Below, in pieces: positions 20,188 to 28,282 of a stretch of 64,000 nucleotides of DNA. The translations under genes and the position numbers were made by a program. The notes under the pieces were generated by a model that saw nothing but the letters and a program-made list of their open reading frames with translations, ran no database searches and was not told where the DNA came from. Numbering within the stretch: position 1 is the first letter of the stretch; each line of letters opens with the position of its first letter. Source of the stretch: G963701675 sp963701675 (GTDB taxonomy: Bacteria > Planctomycetota > Planctomycetia > Gemmatales > Gemmataceae); NCBI GenBank assembly GCA_963701675.1, contig OY969623.1, positions 372,001-436,000 of the forward strand. Reading direction: 5' to 3'.

Positions 20188-20785
20188 CTACTTCTTTTCG
20201 TCCTGCGGGGGCAAATCACCGATAACGGCGCCCACACCTCCAATTTCGCCGATGCTGGGGAAGGTTCCCTTCAGGGACCTGCGACAGGCAGCGGCAAGCT
20301 TTTCGGCAGCGCCTCGTAGCTTCGTTGGTACAGGTGTTTCCGCATTACGATTGACCTGTGAAAGTTCGTGGTGGAATAACGCGGCCGCCTTGTACGGCTC
20401 GTCCTCAGACAAAACAGCCAATGTTCCCAAGAGTAGTTCGCGCAGCCGGTCGATGTCCTTTGCCACTTGGCCCATCTTGCGAGCTACGGCGATTCGAGCC
20501 GCGACGTCAGCTACTTCGACGTAAGCGGCAAGCTGCCGCTCGAAAAATCGCAATTCATGTTCCTTTTCCCGCTGTCGCAATTCTCCCTCTCGAACTCGGA
20601 TTTCCGCCTTTCGATCTTCCTCTTGTCTGGCAAGAAATTGATTGGTTTGCAGCGGTCGCCAACTTCAGTAGGAAATCCCTCCGCTTCCACTCCAAGTCGG
20701 CGTGTTTGAACTTCCAGTCTTCTAGCGCGCCGGATTGTTTACTCCATGTTCCACTACCGCCGCGTGAAAGTGTAGATTTTTCCAC
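20188..20785 (-). CDS. Coiled-coil protein of unknown function, frameshifted
   Basis: Two frames on the - strand join near 20630-20640: an N-terminal part (HADLEWKRRDFLLKLATAAN) and a C-terminal part (MRQREKEHELRFFERQLAAY, VADVAARIAVARKMGQVAKD, RELLLGTLAVLSEDEPYKAA). The product, about 195 aa, is strongly charged and helical and probably forms a coiled coil; no catalytic motif is visible. Its apparent start (GTG 20785) falls inside an IS-end-like sequence, so the original N-terminus may be lost. It is convergent with the TIGR02391 C-terminal half, and both lie within the inverted segment. Confidence 0.45.
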
Positions 20786-20796
20786 GGACTGCTAAG
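20774..20796 (+). repeat. IS-end-like sequence, copy 3
   Basis: Plus strand GATTTTTCCACGGACTGCTA followed by AG: 17 bases closely match the IS end at 19729-19752. It directly abuts the 3' border of the TIGR02391 N-terminal half and marks the other end of the inferred inversion. Confidence 0.6.
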
Positions 20797-21123
20797 TGTT
20801 CCGCCTTGCTTGGTAATGAAGTACGAACCGCGCACCATGTAATGGGGCGACCGTGCAATCAGGCCCTGCCGCTCCAGCCAACTCCACGCTTCCATGAGCG
20901 CCATCGCGATTTGGTCCCGGAATTTCGGCGGATAGTCATCGACCGGCTGCGGGCTTCCGAGCCATTCATACCGCATCACGTTCCGCTGGCGGTCCGTTTC
21001 GGTGATTGAGTGAAAGAACTCAAGAAGGTATCCCGCAAGCTCCTCCGGTTCAAGCGTCAGGAGAGTTTCTGGTTCGGGAAAATGCTTCTGGAAATCGGAC
21101 ACGTTGGAACAAACCTCGGCCAA
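20796..21123 (-). pseudogene. TIGR02391 (Ymh) family protein, N-terminal half
   Basis: The frame from ATG 21123 gives LLTLEPEELAGYLLEFFHSI, a YPPKFRDQIAMALMEAWSWLE segment, and GLIARSPHYMVRGSYFITKQG. This is the normal N-terminal part of TIGR02391 proteins (domain start to about residue 108). At 20796 the sequence changes into the IS-end-like repeat; the 25 codons that follow down to 20722 are unrelated. The matching C-terminal half is at 19752-20165 on the + strand. Together they make about 245 residues, the usual family length. The gene is divergent from the DREN-APAZ gene, with about 110 bases between the starts. Confidence 0.75.
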
Positions 21124-21234
21124 GAACTAACTCTCAAGATACACTTGTACACTCCGCGCGTGAAGGTAGAATCAGGTAACGCCGCAGCTGGCGGACGAAA
21201 AGCAAGCGCCAGGTTCTTGCAGGTAGGATTCTTC

Positions 21235-22566
21235 ATGGCCCGGAAAAGGATTTCGCAAAGCGACATCATCGGTGATCAGGGCATTGCTTTGATCCATCAG
21301 ATCGTATCGGGCATGGGCTTGCTCTGGCATCCCACAGGCGGCGTTGAAGCAGGCACCGATGGCTTTATCGAAATCCGCGACCCCGCCACCGGCGAGGTTT
21401 CGGCTTGCTTCCTGCCGGTTCAAAGCCGGGCAACCTCAAAGCAATTCCAAGCAGAATCAAATGACGGCTTCGATTATCTCTGCGACGAACGGGACCTGGA
21501 ATACTGGTTGGCAGGGAATGCACCGGTTATCCTTGTCCGCTCGCGGCCTTCCACGAATGAGGCTTACTGGGTCTCAGTGAAGGATTATTTTCGTGAGCCC
21601 GAGCGACGGGAAAAACGCACCGTCCATTTCCGCAAGAACGAGAATCGATTCGACAAGAACTGTCGCGATGCCCTGATTCGTTTGGCCGTTCCCAAGGACA
21701 GCGGCCTTTACCTGTCACCGCTGCCCAAAACCGAGCTACTCTATTCCAACCTGCTCAAGGTCGAATCGAACCCGAAGACCCTCTACCGAGCTAAGACTCG
21801 GTATCGCACAGAAAAGGGGCTATGGGCGGAGTTCAAACGACGAAACCTGACAATGCCTGGCGAGTGGATGCTGAAGTCCAAGGAGATCATCAGCTTCCAC
21901 AACCTGGCTCAAGAACCGTGGCCCAACTTCTGCACGGCGGCAAGCGTTCGCAATGACGAGACGAGCAAGTGGGCATCGTCCGACGACCCTGTGACGCAGC
22001 GGGACTTTGTGCAGTTGCTTCGCCGCTGTCTGAGAGAAAAACTGTGGCGTCGCGGTGTTAAGTTTCATGCGCGACGCCGTTACTACTTCTTCCGCGCGCC
22101 GCCTGATTTATCCACGCTGGAAGTTCGGTATCAGAGCCTGTCCGAGGAGACTTCGCGCGAAGTCTTTCGCGTCTACTACCGCAAGAACGACCTTGAGAAA
22201 ATCTCCCGATGCCGTCACTCGGCGTTCGAAGGAAGGTTTCTCCGATACGGGGGCGAATGGTTCCTTGAAATCACGCCGACTTACCATTTCACTTGGGATG
22301 GTTTTCAGCTGTCCCGTTTTGCCGATGAGTTTCTGAAGAAGATTAAACAATTTGAAAAGAACCCTGCCGTCCTCGGTCAGATCCTCATGTGGGTAAGCTA
22401 CCTTACCGAAAGTGATCTCTACGAGCAGCCATACCCCTTCTTAACGTTTGGAGAGTTACAAACCTTTGAGTTAGAGCGTGGAGTCAACGACAGCGCGTGG
22501 CTTCCGGCTGAGGAAGATTCAGCCGCGCCGCGATTGGCGGACGAGACTTTCCCTCTATTTGAGTAG
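21235..22566 (+). CDS. DREN(DUF4365)-APAZ effector nuclease of a SPARDA-type short Argonaute system
   Basis: ATG 21235 is chosen: it gives the expected domain start MARKRISQSD, with an AGGTAGG site upstream, although the frame opens at 21010. Residues 5-140 match DUF4365 (DREN): SDIIGDQGIALIHQIVSGMG, the acidic core AGTDGFIEIRD (Asp42, Glu46), the strand PVQSRAT (63-65), then YLCDERDLEYWLAGNAPVIL and YWVSVKDYF. The catalytic Q-x-K of the PD-(D/E)XK fold reads Q-S-R here, a possible loss of the lysine. Residues about 300-420 are APAZ-like (RRRYYFFRAP, RCRHSAFEGRFLRYGGEWFL, ITPTYHFTWDGFQL), the part that pairs with short pAgo. In SPARDA, guide-directed recognition of invading DNA activates DREN to degrade nucleic acids and stop the host cell. 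The pAgo gene starts four bases after the stop. Confidence 0.85.
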   Translation: MARKRISQSDIIGDQGIALIHQIVSGMGLLWHPTGGVEAGTDGFIEIRDPATGEVSACFLPVQSRATSKQFQAESNDGFDYLCDERDLEYWLAGNAPVILVRSRPSTNEAYWVSVKDYFREPERREKRTVHFRKNENRFDKNCRDALIRLAVPKDSGLYLSPLPKTELLYSNLLKVESNPKTLYRAKTRYRTEKGLWAEFKRRNLTMPGEWMLKSKEIISFHNLAQEPWPNFCTAASVRNDETSKWASSDDPVTQRDFVQLLRRCLREKLWRRGVKFHARRRYYFFRAPPDLSTLEVRYQSLSEETSREVFRVYYRKNDLEKISRCRHSAFEGRFLRYGGEWFLEITPTYHFTWDGFQLSRFADEFLKKIKQFEKNPAVLGQILMWVSYLTESDLYEQPYPFLTFGELQTFELERGVNDSAWLPAEEDSAAPRLADETFPLFE

Positions 22567-22570
22567 TGTT

Positions 22571-24018
22571 ATGCACATTGCCTTTCTCGATGAGCCGGAA
22601 TTGGAATTTGGAAATGGTCGCCATATCGACATTCGATTCGGCCTAATGAACCACGGGCCAATTGATTATGCCGGTTCACTCTCGCCCAAGACGATCAAAC
22701 TTGGAATCGTCGGGACAAATCAGACGATTGAAGGCGTGGCCGCGTGGCTCAATAAGTGCCGGGATGAGATCCCGGCGAAATCGAGCCGGCAGCCGAATCT
22801 GTTTCCCAAGTTTCCGGGATTTGCGAACGAATTCGGATTTGCGCGTCGGTCACGCTAGATTCGCGCCTTCAACGTCCCATTCCGTCCCTTGAGTTCGAAA
22901 GATTCCGCTCATACACGAGCTCGAATCAGATTGTCGTCGAGGCCGTTCAGCGATTCTTCGTTGAACTGGGATACCTCACCGAGAACACCCCAGCCGACGT
23001 TCTCTTGGTCGCAGTACCCGACGCTCTCTTGGATGCAATGGAATCTCTCGCCAGGCCGCCGTCTGATGAGGAGGACGATACCGAAGAAACTGAGGCTGTG
23101 TTGGACTTCCATCACCTTCTCAAAGCGAAGTGCATGGAACTTAACAAGGCTGTACCCATTCAGATCGTGTTGCCGGAAACATACACCGGGAAAGGGCGGC
23201 GCCGAAAACAGCGGCCCGAACGACATAGGCGACTTCAAGACGAAGCGACGCGGGCGTGGAATCTTCACACCGCGCTATACTACAAGGCGAACGGCATTCC
23301 TTGGCGCATGAAACGACTCTCAACGCAGCTAACGACCTGCTTCGTTGGCGTGAGCTTTTATAAAACGCTGGATCAACAGAAAGTCCACACCAGCAGTGCG
23401 CAGGTCTTCAACGAGCGCGGGGAGGGATTTGTCGTCCGCGGTGGTCCTGCCAAATTTGACAAGAACGACCGGCAACCGCACCTAGCTGGTGACGACGCCT
23501 TCCGGTTACTCACCGATGCGCTGGATCGATACTGGCAGGAGCATCACAATCGGCCGGCACGCGTCGCTTTGCACAAGACTTCGCGGTTTACCGACGCCGA
23601 GTCCAACGGCTTTCTGCAGGCGGCCAGCGCGAAGCAAGTCCACTCCATCGACCTGATGACCGTAGACAGATCGTTCACCCGGCTTTTTCGTGCCGGTCAA
23701 TACCCCACTTTGCGAGGCACGTTTTTGACTCTGGATGACAAGTCGCACCGACTCTATACCCGAGGAAGCGTCGATTTCTTCGCGACCTACCCCGGTATGT
23801 ATGTCCCCCGGTCTCTAGAAATATGTTGCCAAGCTGTCGAGCAAACTCCGAGGTTTTTGGCTGAGGAGATTCTGTCGCTCACGAAGATGAACTGGAACAA
23901 CACGCAGTTTGACGGATTTAGCCCGATTACCGTGCGCGCCGCTCGGCAAGTGGGGAACATTTTGAAGTACATCGGTGAGGATGGCCGCGTCCAACCGCGC
24001 TATAGCTATTACATGTGA
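22571..24018 (+). CDS. Short prokaryotic Argonaute (MID-PIWI), one frameshift
   Basis: The first part (22571-22840) begins LDEPELEFGNGRHIDIRFGL, then IKLGIVGTNQTIEG and LFPKFPGF, typical of the short-pAgo N-terminus. The rest lies one frame over: SVTLDSRLQRPIPSLEFERF, then the PIWI part TTCFVGVSFYKTLDQQ, RVALHKTSRFTDAE, YPTLRGTFLTLDDKSHRLYT and TKMNWNNTQFDGFSPITVRA, ending at 24018. One missing base at about 22840, beside TTT, reunites a 482-residue protein, the usual length. The PIWI position that is Asp in slicing Argonautes reads FVGVSF, so it should be catalytically inactive, as expected for short pAgos that signal through a partner. It forms an operon with the DREN-APAZ gene. If the frameshift is real, the system is dead. 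Confidence 0.85.
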
Positions 24019-24021
24019 AGG

Positions 24022-24204
24022 ATGGTAATCGGCATCGAACAGGCTCGAACGCTGCTTACATCCATCTCGACCGATCACGTCGTCGGATCACGTGACCTCG
24101 CGATCGTTGGTGTGCTTATCTACACGGCCGTCCGTGTGGGCGCCGTTGCCAAGCTTAAGCGCCGCGTGGCGGTGGATAGTGAGCCCATTCGATCCCGGTG
24201 TTGA
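24022..24204 (+). pseudogene. Tyrosine recombinase remnant
   Basis: A 60-codon frame whose first 43 codons (GIEQARTLLTSISTDHVVGS, then RDLAIVGVLIYTAVRVGAVA) match residues about 142-183 of the recombinase at 11624-12616, including the catalytic Arg, at both protein and nucleotide level. Similarity stops at about 24160. No recombinase sequence precedes it: it begins four bases after the pAgo stop. It is a fragment of a second, related integrase, probably left by recombination at the right border of the island. Confidence 0.8.
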
Positions 24205-24248
24205 GGCTAGTTCCGCTGGCGACTACCTTCAAAGTCGAGGCTTCTCCG

Positions 24249-25784
24249 ATGTCGGCTGTCCTTGAACGCATTCAGGATGAACTTCGCTCCCTGAAGCTCG
24301 ACGACTCGCTCCTGTTCCTAAACCACGTGCTTGCGGTTGCCCGCGGAGAAATGCAGGACGTGGCATTGGAACGGGAGATCCGCACGCGCAAGGCCCGCGC
24401 TCCGGCCTTTGTTATCCAGTTTCTCGCAAAACAGTTATTGCTTCACGGCAGCAATCTCGGCGCCTACGCACTCGATGGTCCCAGGTTTACTCGGCTGCAA
24501 GATTTGTACTTCCAATTAGACGATCCGGTTGCGCGCGATCCAACATGGAAACACGCAGACCCGACGGGTTTCTTCGAACGCCTGTTAACCCAGCAGCTTC
24601 CCTCGCAGCGCAGGAACTCGATTCAGAAGTACGGGCTTGCCCTCGGCCTGTTTCGGGACGCAGGCCCAATCCGATGGCCGGTATTCTACGACCTAAGGCA
24701 AGCCATCCAAAACGAACTCGGCTTGCCGGTCGATCAGTTCATGACGATAGGGCATCTGTGCTGTGCCCTGCGCCGGGCGTCCTTGAATGGCCACGAATGC
24801 CATGCCACCTTCGACCACATGTACTTGGTCGAAGCGTACCGGCTAGGCTTCGAGATCTGCGTCCCTGAGGTCTGGGCCAAGTTTCTGGCGAAGGTCTCTC
24901 GCAACAGGGACAACTTTCGCGAAGTCTGTGACCGGGAACTCTATCGCGTGAAGGATCCGCAATACGCACAATTCGAGTTCAATCCGCTACGCCGTTACCC
25001 GATTATCGACGTGGGCGGTGGGCGTTTCGTGGCTGTTGACCCGGACCTGATCGTTGAGCGGACGACCCTCGGCCTCTTTTACGATCTATTTGAGCGAGAC
25101 GGTCGAGAGTTTTCCGAACGCTTCGGCTACGTGTTCGATCAATTCGTCGGAAACCTGCTCGGCTCGGTCTTTTCAGCCGCTCGGCTTTGGTCGGCTTCGG
25201 CGTGGGAAAGCGCCGCCCAAGGAGCAAAACCGAAAAGCATTGGGAAGCTAGGCGATTGGGTTTACACCGGCGAGAGCCACAACGTGCTTATCGAGTGTAA
25301 GAGTCTTCGTCCGTCCTTGGAACTTGCCACTTATGGATCGGACGAGAGCGTCGATGCGACCATACGTCGGATTGGTTCCGCATTGGAACAACTGCACCAC
25401 CACGACAGATCGATCCTGCAAGGGCAGTGGCAGGCTCACGGGCTTGTGGCGAAACCCGCCGTATGCGTTGTCGTCACCTATGGGCGCATTCAGACGATAA
25501 ACGGCCCCTTTGTTCGCAGGCGCATTCGTGAGGAACTTGCCAGCAAGGGGCTTGAGATTCTTCCCTTCGTCGTCCTGTCTCTGGAAGAATTAGACATGGC
25601 GTTGTGGCTGGTTGAGCTTGGCCGCCGGTTTGACGACGTGATATCGTCGTTAGCAAGCAGCGACGATTCCTTCGAGCCGCTGGCGAAGTTTGCGGAAGAG
25701 TTGAGGACCCGAGCCGTAAGTGCCTTTACCAAGGAAAAGGGCGAAGCATTCATGAATGGCATCATGCCCGCCGAAACAAGATGA
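24249..25784 (+). CDS. Putative PD-(D/E)XK-type nuclease, first gene of a three-gene defence-like operon
   Basis: ATG 24249 (MSAVLERIQDELRSL) is preferred over the longer frame at 24198. The 511-residue protein has a helical N-terminal half with no known domain to my eye, then FNPLRRYPIIDVGGGRFVAV and DPDLIVERTTLGLFYDLFER. At about 336-352 lies GDWVYTG followed by NVLIECKSLRPS, which fits the D...ECK core of restriction-endonuclease-like folds. A C-terminal strand/helix region holds AVCVVVTYGRIQTING. The whole is reminiscent of large defence-island proteins carrying a nuclease domain. The next gene (PIN) overlaps its stop by four bases, so the proteins are probably made in a fixed ratio. Family not recognised; nuclease activity is a motif-level inference. 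Confidence 0.6.
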   Translation: MSAVLERIQDELRSLKLDDSLLFLNHVLAVARGEMQDVALEREIRTRKARAPAFVIQFLAKQLLLHGSNLGAYALDGPRFTRLQDLYFQLDDPVARDPTWKHADPTGFFERLLTQQLPSQRRNSIQKYGLALGLFRDAGPIRWPVFYDLRQAIQNELGLPVDQFMTIGHLCCALRRASLNGHECHATFDHMYLVEAYRLGFEICVPEVWAKFLAKVSRNRDNFREVCDRELYRVKDPQYAQFEFNPLRRYPIIDVGGGRFVAVDPDLIVERTTLGLFYDLFERDGREFSERFGYVFDQFVGNLLGSVFSAARLWSASAWESAAQGAKPKSIGKLGDWVYTGESHNVLIECKSLRPSLELATYGSDESVDATIRRIGSALEQLHHHDRSILQGQWQAHGLVAKPAVCVVVTYGRIQTINGPFVRRRIREELASKGLEILPFVVLSLEELDMALWLVELGRRFDDVISSLASSDDSFEPLAKFAEELRTRAVSAFTKEKGEAFMNGIMPAETR

Positions 25785-26728
25785 ACCTACCGGGCGATCT
25801 AGTTGAGGCAGAAACAATGCGGACAGTCAGCGACAACTTGCGGGATACCGGACATCAGATCAAAATGCTCGGTCGCGATTTATTGCTGAAACACTCGGGC
25901 CTTACGCGAGACTGGAACGTAAACAACCCCGACAGCGACATGCTCTTCGTCTCCACATCGGGCAGTTTCGACTGGAACCCGTTGGAGCAAGAAGGCCGCC
26001 GGCTACAATCCAGAATCCACCAAGCGTTCGAGCGATTTCTTGCAATCATCCGCGCGCTCGTTCGAATGCAACCTCCCCATGTTCATGAAGTCGTCGCAGA
26101 AAACGCAAGAAGTCTTTACCAAATCATCGACCAGCAAGGCTTGACATGGATTGAAACCACCGATCAAGCTCTCCAAAAGTTCGATGCCGCCGTGGACGTA
26201 TTGGTCGATCAAGTAGCTTCCCTGCACGACGGCTCGGAAGGCACACACATTTACGTCACCGACACGAACGCCCTGTGCTACAACCCGCAACTGGAAGATT
26301 GGGTTTTCGGCGAATCGCCCGTGTTCACAATTGTGCTGACGCCAACGATCCTCTCAGAACTCGACCACTTGAAGATCAGTCATCGAAACGAGGAATTTCG
26401 CCAACGGATTGAAGGTTTGATTCGCCGCATTAAAGGTTACCGTAGCCGGGGGCGGCTTGCAGACGGAGTGCCACTTGTCTCTGGCCGCAGCACGTTGAAG
26501 ACCGTGGCGGTGGAACCGAACATGCACGATTCCTTGCCTTGGCTGGACTCCGGTAACAACGACGACCGGTTCCTCGCTGCGTTTCTAGAATTGATGCGCC
26601 TACATCCACGCTGCCCGGTGCTACTGGTGACTAGAGATATTAATCTTCAGAACAAGGCGGAGTATGCTGGTTTCCCGTTCGTGGAACCACCTGATCCGTC
26701 CCAGGCCAACACGAGCGAAACAGAATAA
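25781..26728 (+). CDS. PIN-domain ribonuclease-like protein
   Basis: ATG 25781 overlaps the previous stop (ATGA). Residues 1-150 are helical with no known domain. Residues about 156-300 form a PIN domain: HIYVTDTNALCYNP (Asp161), TPTILSELDHLK (Glu193), the acidic NNDDRFLAAFLE (about 253-264), and VLLVTRDINLQNKAEYAGFP with Asp at about 284. These are the four acidic positions that bind metal in PIN nucleases such as VapC toxins and Ybeak/PhoH-associated PINs. It should cut RNA. At 315 aa it is about twice the size of a VapC toxin and has no small antitoxin gene, so it is not a classical VapBC pair. It lies in an operon with the PD-(D/E)XK-like and HEPN genes. Confidence 0.75.
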   Translation: MNLPGDLVEAETMRTVSDNLRDTGHQIKMLGRDLLLKHSGLTRDWNVNNPDSDMLFVSTSGSFDWNPLEQEGRRLQSRIHQAFERFLAIIRALVRMQPPHVHEVVAENARSLYQIIDQQGLTWIETTDQALQKFDAAVDVLVDQVASLHDGSEGTHIYVTDTNALCYNPQLEDWVFGESPVFTIVLTPTILSELDHLKISHRNEEFRQRIEGLIRRIKGYRSRGRLADGVPLVSGRSTLKTVAVEPNMHDSLPWLDSGNNDDRFLAAFLELMRLHPRCPVLLVTRDINLQNKAEYAGFPFVEPPDPSQANTSETE

Positions 26729-26741
26729 GACGGAATCTCGT

Positions 26742-27278
26742 ATGTCAACAATTCAGAGCGCCCGAAGGAATCTTTGGCGGGCGCGATTTTTTCTGCAACA
26801 CGCCGAGCAGGAGACCCAGCGTTCGCAACTTCGCTTCGAGGAGTTCGCCGCCTACCTGAGCGCGTTTCTCGTAAGTGGCCGCTTCATCACCGATATGTTC
26901 GAGCGGAGCAAGAAAAAAGGGTTTGTGGCGCGCCACGACTGGTGGGGCCGCTACAAAGACGGCCTTTCGCAAGATGACCGCGCCTTTCTGAACTTCATGA
27001 CAGAACAACGCGACTTGGAGCAGCACGACGAAGGTGCACGGACACAGCCGGGAATCGCGCTGGTGTCGATCCATGAGCTACCGTCTAACCCGTCCATGTA
27101 TCTTTACGGCGGAGACCATGCATTTTCAGGACCTCCCGGCACGCCGCCTCCTCAAATCGGCCGCATGGTCCAAAAGTGGCAACGTGCCGGCGCTACCCGT
27201 GACGTGATCGAAGACTGCCGACGTTACCTGGCCATGCTCGAAAGCGCCGTCGGCGAGATCAGTCGAGACGACGTATGA
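26742..27278 (+). CDS. HEPN-like protein, third gene of the nuclease operon
   Basis: ATG 26742 begins a 178-residue, mostly helical protein 13 bases after the PIN stop. Residues 90-95 read RDLEQH within FMTEQRDLEQHDEG, the R-(D/N)-x3-H pattern of HEPN RNase domains; the preceding helices (ARRNLWRARFFLQHAEQE, FEEFAAYLSAFLVSGRFITD) fit the HEPN four-helix bundle. The C-terminal part (SIHELPSNPSMYLYGGDHAF, then a PPGTPPP loop and a final helix) is less usual. With PIN and PD-(D/E)XK-like neighbours, three different nuclease folds appear in one operon. Function unknown; an abortive defence role is an inference. Confidence 0.6.
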   Translation: MSTIQSARRNLWRARFFLQHAEQETQRSQLRFEEFAAYLSAFLVSGRFITDMFERSKKKGFVARHDWWGRYKDGLSQDDRAFLNFMTEQRDLEQHDEGARTQPGIALVSIHELPSNPSMYLYGGDHAFSGPPGTPPPQIGRMVQKWQRAGATRDVIEDCRRYLAMLESAVGEISRDDV

Positions 27279-27338
27279 CGCCTAGTAGGCCGGCCTGAGT
27301 CGTTGCGACCCATGATGGTGTGTGCTATCGTCATCCCA

Positions 27339-28247
27339 ATGGCGACACGTCACAACTTAACGCACCTGTTCATTTGCACTGCGTGCGTGGTCCTAATCCC
27401 GTGCCTTGTCGCCCTCGCAGACATAAATGGCGGCACAAGCGTCGCGTGGCTCGCACTTTCACAGCCACACATTGGCGTATATACGATCGCGACTGTTTCT
27501 GAGTCCGTCGTTCGCATAGACACCAAGCTCGGATACGCGCTCAAAGGCGTGCCGGTGGCAGGTGTTCGCGTGAAGCATCGCGTTTCGAGGAATCAGAACA
27601 GGAACCCGGCCGATGACGACATGCGCAAAGGCGACGAGCTCCTGCTCTTTCTCAACAACGCGATGGATGTAGAGTACGCAATAAACCTTACTCGCCCTGC
27701 GACCCGAGGCGACGGAGTCGCTTTCTCAGTCGATTTTGACATCTTGCGTCATAAGTACGCCATCGTAAAGACGGTCACTCAACGCATTGCACGGCAGCAA
27801 GCAAGCGGCATGCCGCGCGTGGAGCACGTTACGCGCGAACACGCCGACCGGACATCTCAGACTGGCTTCTTGCGTCTAGAAGTTCCTAGAGATTCTGCCG
27901 CCTTCGATGCCCTTTTTCTAGGCAGTTCGTGTTACTTGGTCGTGCCCGCGGACCCTGAGTTCAAAGAAAAGGTAATCGCACAGTTACGTTCACCTCATAT
28001 GTGGGATCGCGCAGCCGCGGCAGACCAAGCTCAGAACTATCGAAGCGATGATACGATCGCAGTTTTAACGGGTCTTCTAACGGATAGCGGCGTTTTCGAT
28101 ACTAAGGTACGGAAGAATGGGGCATGGGTAGACTCGCCAGTCTATCCGGTTCGCCAGGTCGCGTACGATACGCTCATCTCATTCGGCCTTGCCGTTCCAA
28201 GACCGGACGGCTATGTCGACGAATGGAGTCGCTATACTCGCCCTTAG
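27339..28247 (+). CDS. Secreted protein of unknown function
   Basis: ATG 27339 gives a signal peptide (LTHLFICTACVVLIPCLVALAD); the frame is open from 27303, but the extension is not signal-like. The mature part (about 280 aa) starts with beta strands (IGVYTIATVSESVVRIDTKL), contains KGDELLLFLNNAMDVEYAIN, and ends in a helical HEAT-like stretch (HMWDRAAAADQAQNYRSDDT, AVLTGLLTDSGVFD, PVRQVAYDTLISFGL). No catalytic motif is seen. It follows the nuclease operon by 60 bases but appears to be an independent envelope protein. It is convergent with the beta-helix gene. Confidence 0.6.
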   Translation: MATRHNLTHLFICTACVVLIPCLVALADINGGTSVAWLALSQPHIGVYTIATVSESVVRIDTKLGYALKGVPVAGVRVKHRVSRNQNRNPADDDMRKGDELLLFLNNAMDVEYAINLTRPATRGDGVAFSVDFDILRHKYAIVKTVTQRIARQQASGMPRVEHVTREHADRTSQTGFLRLEVPRDSAAFDALFLGSSCYLVVPADPEFKEKVIAQLRSPHMWDRAAAADQAQNYRSDDTIAVLTGLLTDSGVFDTKVRKNGAWVDSPVYPVRQVAYDTLISFGLAVPRPDGYVDEWSRYTRP

Positions 28248-28282
28248 AGAAAACCATTCACGAGGGGTGTAGACCGAACTGT

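Noticed and set aside
25781..27278. Classical VapBC or HEPN/MNT toxin-antitoxin pair
   Set aside because: The PIN protein is far larger than VapC, no VapB-like or MNT nucleotidyltransferase motif is visible, and the pair is coupled to a third large gene.
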